In this document: one piece after another, positions 57,201-64,000 of the stretch
Layout of the letters: every line of letters begins with the position of its first letter
How positions within the stretch are numbered: the first letter of the stretch is position 1
NCBI GenBank assembly: GCA_965153355.1
Contig: OZ231128.1
Span: forward strand, 31,310,001 to 31,374,000
Direction: 5' to 3'
DNA: 64,000 bases
Origin: Flaccisagitta enflata
Lineage: Eukaryota; Chaetognatha; Sagittoidea; Aphragmophora
Notes under the pieces: generated by a model
Databases searched by the model: none
Seen by the model: the letters and a program-made list of their open reading frames with translations, nothing else
Told to the model about the DNA's origin: nothing
Translations under genes and position numbers: made by a program

Positions 57201-58157
57201 GCAGAGGATGAAGGAGCGTCGGCGGCGGCGGAAGCGCCAAATCCAGAACAAGAAGCAGAGCCGGCTGTGGAAGTGGGCGTTGACGCGCCTCCCCCGTCCG
57301 TCCAACCTATCCCCGGCGAAGAAGATGAGAACGATGACGTGGGTCATCGCGAAGACGACATCCCGGACGATCACATAGCTGAGGGCATCGAAGACGCGAT
57401 GGGAGGCGGAGGAGATGACGTCGACGACGACGACGACGATGAAGGCAAAGATGAGGCCCATGAGGATGATGACGTAGACGATTACGACGACGAAGATCAT
57501 CATCACGACGATCATCACGATGAAGATAGTAAGCCGGATGCTTCATCGAGCGACAAACCATCGACCGAGTTCGCCTCCAAGGTCGTAGACGAGGCGTTGG
57601 GACTGGTCAAACCGGATTACGACGAAGACGCCAAAGCCAAGATCGCCGCCGCGGAGGAAGCAAGATCCGCTTTCAACGCCGTCGACGACGAATTTCGCAA
57701 TTTGGAGCGGGAAATCAACGATCTGGAAAAGACGGTCGGTCTGGATCTCGGTCGTGCGTACGAATTCGCGCCTTTACACGGAAAATGCCTGGAATACACG
57801 GACCGCGAGTACGTTTACAAATTGTGCATGTACGATCGCGCGTCTCAGAGACCAAAACACGGAGGCGGCGAAACGAGTCTCGGCACTTTCACCGGCTGGG
57901 AAAACGATTATTTGTTGATGAAATACGAGCACGGACAAGGCTGTTGGAACGGGCCCAATCGCTCGGCCAAAGTAGTGTTGACTTGCGGCGTCGTTGACGA
58001 ATTGACGAGCGTTTCCGAACCTTCGAGATGCGAATACGATTTCCGCGTGACGACGCCCGCCGTTTGCGATAAACCGGATGAAGGCGCCGGTGATGATGAC
58101 GACAGCGCGGCGGCGAAGAGCGGACCGCCGGATCATTTGGGAAGAGACGAATTATGA
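53705..58157 (+). CDS. PRKCSH: Glucosidase II subunit beta, copy B
   Basis: Exons are 53705-54106, 55010-55156, 55544-55786 and 56916-58157, the same lengths and phases as copy A, giving 677 residues. The LDLa modules, coiled coil, EF-hand loops, acidic linker, MRH domain and RDEL end are all intact. Differences from copy A are few and mostly in the linker (for example DDHHDED versus [14 protein letters not shown] versus ASPNDKP), plus A to T in the second LDLa exon. Intron 1 is only 0.9 kb, lacking the foldback, satellite element and SINE pair of copy A. Intron 2 gains a 260-bp hairpin-ended element and intron 3 a 421-bp MITE. Confidence 0.93.
54187..54350. repeat. (TTTC)n microsatellite, copy B
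   Basis: Counterpart of the two TTTC tracts of copy A, here uninterrupted by the 3.5-kb insertion except for CTCTCCGGCC. Confidence 0.93.
54450..54780. repeat. ~330-bp interspersed repeat, copy B
   Basis: Orthologous to 7195-7525, with longer poly-C and poly-G runs. GGCCTGTATATAGTTGC at the left and GTACAACTATATACACCCC at the right. Confidence 0.7.
55209..55468 (-). mobile_element. 260-bp hairpin-ended repeat in PRKCSH intron 2, copy B
   Basis: Absent from copy A (site near 8568). Read on the minus strand it starts AACAAGCCCGACCGGGC, carries GATGCGTCC, has a (GGAC)n core and ends CTTATAGAGACGGACGCATC next to an A run. CGGACGCATC complements the 5' motif GATGCGTCCG. No target duplication is obvious; the target is a T run. 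Confidence 0.75.
55850..56190. repeat. 18-bp minisatellite, copy B
   Basis: Mostly AACACAAAGATAAAATAC units, orthologous to the copy A array, but much shorter and of a different variant. It resumes at 56,617-56,668 beyond an inserted MITE. Confidence 0.93.
56196..56616. mobile_element. 421-bp MITE with 19-bp terminal inverted repeats
   Basis: Ends CAGGGGTACGAAAGCTAAA and TTTAGCTTTCGTACCCCTG are exact complements. AATACA flanks both sides (56,190-56,195 and 56,617-56,622), a probable 6-bp target duplication, although the surrounding minisatellite also contains this word. The interior is TTAACTTTTT / AAAAAGTTAA repeats. Confidence 0.75.
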
Positions 58158-58653
58158 TCATGGTTTATATGGCTTTTATGGGTTTACTTACTTTTACCAT
58201 TCTTAACAGTGGCCGAGTTTTAATTCCTCTGAAAAAAAAATATCTGGCGATTCGTAGAGTGAATGATTTTATGGGGTCTCTCAAGTTAGGATCAAGTAAT
58301 CTTGACGGTGTTTATTCTGATTGGGGGTTGATTTTATGATATGTTTACACCTTGTAGTCACACGCTCCCCAACTTATTTGAATTGATCTATTTTAGTCCC
58401 GATAACGAAGAGATCTATGGGAGTTGAGGCGATGAAAGGAATCAAAATGCTCTGATGCCCGATTGTGATCATGAATAGGTTTTGTTCATTCTATGTGCCA
58501 CTTATTAGCTCAGCAGCGTTCTATCACTGTATTTCTTTGTAGGCTACTTTAGGTGGACTTATGGGATCTGTTACGTTAGTTAATCTGTTTCTCGGTCAAA
58601 TTAGGGTCTCCGCTAATAGTTTTGTAGAATCGGTTACTTCTTTCACGAAGCCT

Positions 58654-58963
<310 letters not shown>

Positions 58964-59235
58964 TCGCTTTTCCTGTCGTAAATAATCAGCTAAATTCGGC
59001 CCTATTTTCCAAGCTAAATTCTTCTCCTTTCTAGCTTGCATTTTGTGACAGGAATGTAGAAAATGTTTCAGCATTAATTTGCGCAAATATCTATACATTT
59101 CTCAAGGCTAGGGAAGCTTTTTTTTTATGACAGATAAAATTTGAGCCTTGTAACTGGGTACCACTTCTTTGTTATTGTCGTTTCCAAGAATTTACGACAG
59201 TTTTTCTCTGATGTCTCTCTCTCTCCACCATTTTT

Positions 59236-59465
59236 AGATGCGTCATCGCATCTCTATAAGAGGGTCTGTCCGTCCGTCCGTCCGTCCGTCCGTCGGTCGG
59301 TCCGTCCGTCGGTCGGTCCGTCCGTCCGTCCGTCCGTTACGCCTGTGCAAAAACCAAGTTTATCGGCTTTTTTGGACACGGCGAGATTCTATACTGAATC
59401 AAACGATCGACAAACGAGTTTCAAATCACGCAGATGACGCATCTAGTTGCCCGATCGGGCTTGTT
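59236..59465 (-). mobile_element. 230-bp hairpin-ended repeat upstream of CD2BP2, copy B
   Basis: Absent from copy A. Read on the minus strand: AACAAGCCCGATCGGGC, AGATGCGTCATCTG, a (GGAC)n core, then CTTATAGAGATGCGATGACG and CATCT followed by A run. GATGACGCATC at the 3' end complements GATGCGTCATC at the 5' end. Same family as 55,209-55,468. Confidence 0.78.
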
Positions 59466-59878
59466 ACTTCCCTCCTCGTTCTCCACCTTGGTCTCTTTCC
59501 TCATCTCCTTAATCTATTACTTCCATTTAATGGAAAATCTCCCGCCTTGTTGGCCACTCACCATTTCCATTGTCATTATCCACCAAACGCACATAGTTCA
59601 AGATGTGCGGTGTTGCGCGATTTCTTCTCGTCAATTTGTGATCATTCCACATTCTTCATCAACATTTACTAATTGGACGATACTTCACTTTTTTGAACAA
59701 CCTGTCCCTCATTCTGCTCTTGAAATCTTGAAATAGGGGTGGAACCTTTTATTCGTGAACATGAGGAGCAGTCGGTTAGAAAGAAAAACGTAGAATTATA
59801 ACAATAGTTGGATTTGTGCCCAAGTCTGTGGCTGACTGTAAAAACGAAAAAGATTCGGCTACTATCGGAAGTCCAATC

Positions 59879-62318
59879 ATGTCGAAGCGTAAGGCCGGCG
59901 AGGGACTTCTGTTCGGGACAAAGGCTGGGAAAGCCGTCCGGTTCGACGATAACGTGCAAGAGTCCGAGGATGGGTTTATTGGACCGGGACCTCTTCCAGC
60001 GGAAAGAGGAGCCGAAGGGGAGAAGCAAGAGGACAAACCAGAGAAGCAAGTAAGCGAGAAAGATGCGTCATTTGTAAAAATCAGCCCCTCTAGTCTCAGG
60101 ATCAGTTTTGTTCGATCGAAGGAAAAGTATAGCAACAGTTAAATTTGTGTACAGCGAAATTTGATGTTTTTCTTTGGAAGGAGATAGTTGCTATTTATCG
60201 AGTTTTATTTGCTCTGACGCTAAAAAAGCAAATGTACATTCATAGTGTATAATCAGGCGATCAGGCCTGTTTATAGCAGCATATTCAAAATCAAAGGATT
60301 TGGAAATGGAGAAGGAATTCGAAGGGTAGAAAAAACAAATAAGGAGAAAAATATAGATTTTACACTTATGGCAGTACTAATAAGTAATATTTAGTTACTA
60401 CAACACTATTTTATACTATTTAGACTAAGTATGTAGGGAAGAAAAACAAATATAGTTCGACCCCGAGGGGAAAAAATAAGCGGACCGGGGTGGGGGAGAA
60501 GGAGGAGTTATCATAAGTCCTGCAGGCGATCCCAACTTACAGGCGCGAAGCTGTAACAACAGAATTCCTAGTTGATTCACAATCTCTCTTCCTCTCGGTA
60601 GCATACTTTGGACAGCGACGAAGAAGACAATGAAGAGTCGTCAACGAAGTACGATGTGATGACGGAGGACGACGTTGAGGGTCAAGAAGAGGAGACGGTG
60701 GATTACGACGACGGCGAGAAGATCACTCCTTTCAACATGAAAGAGGAGATGGAAGAAGGCCACTTTGACAAACAGGGCAACTACTTTTTCAAGAAGGACG
60801 CGGAAATCAAGGTTGGTTCACTAAGGCGCCTAGCCCACTTGTTAACTAAGGCGCCTAACCTACAGGTTGATCTGTGTGTTTGATATTTATATCGTTTCAT
60901 TTCCAAAGCGCTTGCTAGAGATTTATGTTGTATCTCCGCATCGTGACCAAAGGAATCAATTCCCAATTGTCGGTGCATTTATTTATGAATTATCGGATTT
61001 TTCGGCATGAGTGATCGAATTGCTTGACAAGCATTTCCTCGTTCCTCAATTTGATTAGGACGCTTGGTTGGACAATGTGGATTGGAAGAAGATTAAACAA
61101 AAAGAAAATGCTGCCAAAGATAAGGCAAACACTGAGGATGGCGGCGAAGATGATAAAGATGGTGACGATGAAGATGACGACGAAAACGACAATTTCGAAG
61201 ATTACTCGCCGTCAGTTATTGGCTGGAAAGAAAAAGCCCCTCTCTACGAGGAAATGATCTCTCTTATGCTACCAGGTTACACAAACAGATGTTACTTACC
61301 GTTAAAAACGGATGTCAAGCTCAAGGGACTAGTAAATTTTATTCATTAAGGACCTATTTTAGTTGGATTTCTGTTAATCTTGGATCCGTTATAGAGGGGT
61401 TTTACTGCACATGCATATACATGTACAGACATTTTGCATTGTAACGTCATCGGATGAAAACATTTCATCGCCAATTTATCAAGCTCCAGTCCAGATACAA
61501 CTTTATCAGTTCTAATTGACCTAAGAACGATCCTCTCATCCATACCGCAGCGCCTTGAAAAAGCAACCTTGAAATGATCATCGATCACCCCAGTTCTCTC
61601 TCACCGTAATCCAGGCGAGAACGTTTTCAAAGCGATCAAACGGTTGGGCGGCGACCGCAAAGGAAAAACCTCGGCTTCGAATCGATGGAAAAAGAAAAAA
61701 ACCTCATCCATCTCCGAGCCGACAGACGATGATAAAACCGATGATGCCAACCTAGGGATTAAGGATGCCGAGTCGGAATCGGGCAAATCGAAAGAGGCGA
61801 TGCTACGATTGACGGCGCTCGCTGATCAATTGCTTCAATCCGGCGATTTGGGTGTTTACGAGTCGACCGTCGAGAAAATGAGGCATGAGTTGGAACGCAA
61901 TCGACCTGGAGCGGCTTCGGCGACGACGGCGGCTAAAGCTGTAGATGCCGACGATGACGATGACGCTTTGGACATGTTCGCCGACGAAATCGACGCCGCA
62001 AAACTCAACAAAACCATCGGCGCGTCGACGGAGAACGGGGCCTCCGGCATGACGTCAACGACAGAGACTTCCGAAGCGGCATCCTCAGAGGGCGGCGTGG
62101 CTCAGGACTTTTCGCACGAAGTTCATTGGTGGTATCGATGGGAGAAATCCCATTCGGCCGAGGAGCACGGCCCGTTTCCCTCCACGCAAATGAAAACTTG
62201 GACTGATTTGGGGTATTTCCCCAACGGTGTGTGGCTAAGAAAAGACGAGCAACAAGTTAGAGACGATCTCGGCAATCTTTACAACTCGGAGCGCATTGAT
62301 TTCGAGCTTTACACTTGA
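59879..62318 (+). CDS. CD2BP2: CD2BP2, GYF-domain U5 snRNP protein, copy B
   Basis: Exons are 59879-60049, 60602-60811, 61059-61275 and 61615-62318, identical in length and phase to copy A, giving 433 residues. The last exon differs from copy A by about four residues of 234 (for example ASGM versus ASGV), and the GYF domain is unchanged. Intron 1 is 552 bp here against 2.3 kb in copy A, because copy B lacks the nested inverted-repeat elements and the TA-flanked MITE. An ancestral ~270-bp interspersed repeat (60,262-60,535) is present in both. Confidence 0.95.
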
Positions 62319-62820
62319 AAAAGATCCCACGATGTATCGAGATTGCGTCCATGCGATCAGATTTCTTTAGTATTCGATCTTCGAATTCTTCAAAGTTTTG
62401 GTCGTTTTATTGGACCAACCCATCCTGTATCATCCGATGGTCCGTATGTCCTTACCATTTGTTTCCAAGAATCATTATTTACACATATTTTGTGACAATT
62501 TTTAATACCCATTGATCCCGTTTCCGAATCATCCCCACTCTCCAAGATATGTATTTTGTTTTGCTGTTATGAATTCGCGTTGCAGTTCTTCTTTCTTTCT
62601 CAATTTTGGCGGTCACTTTATTTCTCCGCAGGTGATAAAAAGTGAAGTAAAATCGCTCAACATGTCCTTGTTCATGTGTTTAATGTGGAGAGACAATCGG
62701 CAGATATGACAACGTGTCAAAAAAAGCAAAGTACGTGCCAAGGGAAACTTGTAAGACGTGGTTTATTCACGATGTCATCATACTAAAAATGACATTACAA
62801 TTTGAAGGATCGCGGAAAAA

Positions 62821-63225
62821 ATGTCATTTCTGACGGGTCTTCAGCGCACGTGGCGGAGATGGCCTCGTCGTGGCAAGTGGACGACGACGTTGATTGTCTT
62901 CGGCTTTCTCTCCCTTTTGTTCGTTCTCGTTTGCATCGTCCTCCGTTCACCTTCACATGCAAATGGCCGACTGATGGCGGTGGTTCACGGAAATGGATTT
63001 CTCGACGATTACTTGAATCATGTGATTCGAGTTCTATCCCGAGTGGGCTTCTATGTCCGTCGTGGATACGTCCCACCTGGCGTCACTTCGTCGCTCGGAA
63101 CGGACGCAGATTGGCACGTTCTCTGGAGTCACGTGTATCCATTCGGCGATATGCCAGAGTTAAAAAGGATTCATCGACATCAGCGAGTGAACAAAATTCC
63201 CGGAATGGGTTTCATTACTAATAAG
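62821..63225 (+). CDS. TTLL15-like protein, copy B, first exon only
   Basis: The first 135 codons of the copy A gene; the rest lies beyond the window. The N-terminal hydrophobic segment and KIPGMGFITNK end are intact. Six residues differ from copy A (about 4%), for example FLSLLFVL versus FLSLSFVL and GTDADW versus GTDEDW. The donor is again the GC type (AAG|GCAAGT). Confidence 0.85.
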
Positions 63226-63244
63226 GCAAGTGTATATGCGCGCC

Positions 63245-64000
63245 CGTTTGTTTGTGCGAGTGTTTGTTTGTGTGAGTGTTTGTTTGTGTGAGTGTTTGTT
63301 TGTGTGAGTGTTTGTTTGTGTGAGTGTTTGTTTGTGTGAGTGTTTGTTTGTGTGAGTGTTTGTGTGAGTGTTTGTTTGTGTGAGTGTTTGTTTGTGTGAG
63401 TGTTTGTTTGTGTGAGTGTTTGTTTGTTTGAGTGTTTGTTTGTTTGAGTGTTTGTTTGTGTGAGTGTTTGTTTGTGTGAGTGTTTGTTTGTGTGAGTGTT
63501 TGTTTGTGTGAGTGTTTGTTTGTGTGAGTGTTTGTTTGTGTGAGTGTTTGTTTGTGTGAGTGTTTGTTTGTGTGAGTGTTTGTTTGTGTGAGTGTTTGTT
63601 TGTGTGAGTGTTTGTGTGGTTGAGTGTTTGTTTGTGTGGTTGAGTGTTTGTTTGTGTGGTTGAGTGTTTGTTTGTGTGGTTGAGTGTTTGTTTGTGTGGT
63701 TGAGTGTTTGTTTGTGTGGTTGAGTGTTTGTTTGTGTGGTTGAGTGTTTGTTTGTGTGGTTGAGTGTTTGTTTGTGTGGTTGAGTGTTTGTTTGTGTGGT
63801 TGAGTGTTTGTTTGTTTGTGTGGTTGAGTGTTTGTTTGTTTGTGTGGTTGAGTGTTTGTTTGTTTGTGTGGTTGAGTGTTTGTTTGTTTGTGTGGTTGAG
63901 TGTTTGTTTGTTTGTGTGGTTGAGTGTTTGTTTGTTTGTGTGGTTGAGTGTTTGTTTGTTTGTGTGGTTGAGTGTTTGTTTGTTTGTGTGGTTGAGTGTT
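63245..64000. repeat. TGTTTG-type minisatellite in TTLL15 intron 1, copy B
   Basis: 16-bp units (AGTGTTTGTTTGTGTG), then from about 63,610 units with TGTGGTTG. It runs off the window edge. Copy A uses GCGTGGTTG in the equivalent part. Confidence 0.96.

Overview
The window is animal nuclear DNA, most likely from an invertebrate, perhaps a protostome. It has multi-exon genes with GT-AG introns, orthologues of animal proteins, an animal-restricted BEL/Pao LTR retrotransposon, and introns crowded with minisatellites, foldback elements and short interspersed repeats. No bacterial or organellar features are visible. I cannot name the species.

Layout. Positions 1-19,670 and 37,908-64,000 are two diverged copies of the same gene block in the same orientation, offset by 37,907 bp at their left ends. 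Each block carries, on the + strand, the C-terminal exons of a DMTF1-like Myb factor, then PRKCSH (glucosidase II beta), CD2BP2 (GYF-domain U5 snRNP protein) and a TTLL15-like tubulin-ligase-like gene. Copy A is cut at the left edge inside DMTF1 and has a complete TTLL15-like gene (18,205-22,288). Copy B has the DMTF1 Myb exons (34,553 onward) and is cut at the right edge inside TTLL15. Between the blocks a class A GPCR gene lies on the minus strand (24,749-31,280). The exons are open in both copies, with only a few percent amino-acid differences. The arrangement is either a recent tandem duplication or two haplotypes joined end to end in an assembly.

Mobile DNA. Comparing the copies exposes many presence/absence insertions. 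A 13.06-kb BEL/Pao element with apparently identical LTRs and a 5-bp target duplication sits in one DMTF1 intron of copy B (39,360-52,418). Copy A has a TA-flanked MITE with its empty site in copy B, a 600-bp double-SINE insertion with a 13-bp target duplication, a 5'-truncated LINE tail inside a minisatellite, and nested foldback elements. Between the copies lies a 633-bp foldback with 9-bp target duplications. A recurring architecture is the most unusual signal: a short 5' motif, a tandem-repeat core, and a 3' end whose reverse-complementary motif usually lies in a hairpin next to an A run. It appears in several families with different motif sequences, in which the two ends match each other.

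How the genes relate. They serve unrelated housekeeping roles: transcription, ER glycoprotein quality control, splicing and tubulin modification. They are packed head to tail with 0.28-1.7 kb between stop and next start, so shared or polycistronic transcription is possible but unproven.
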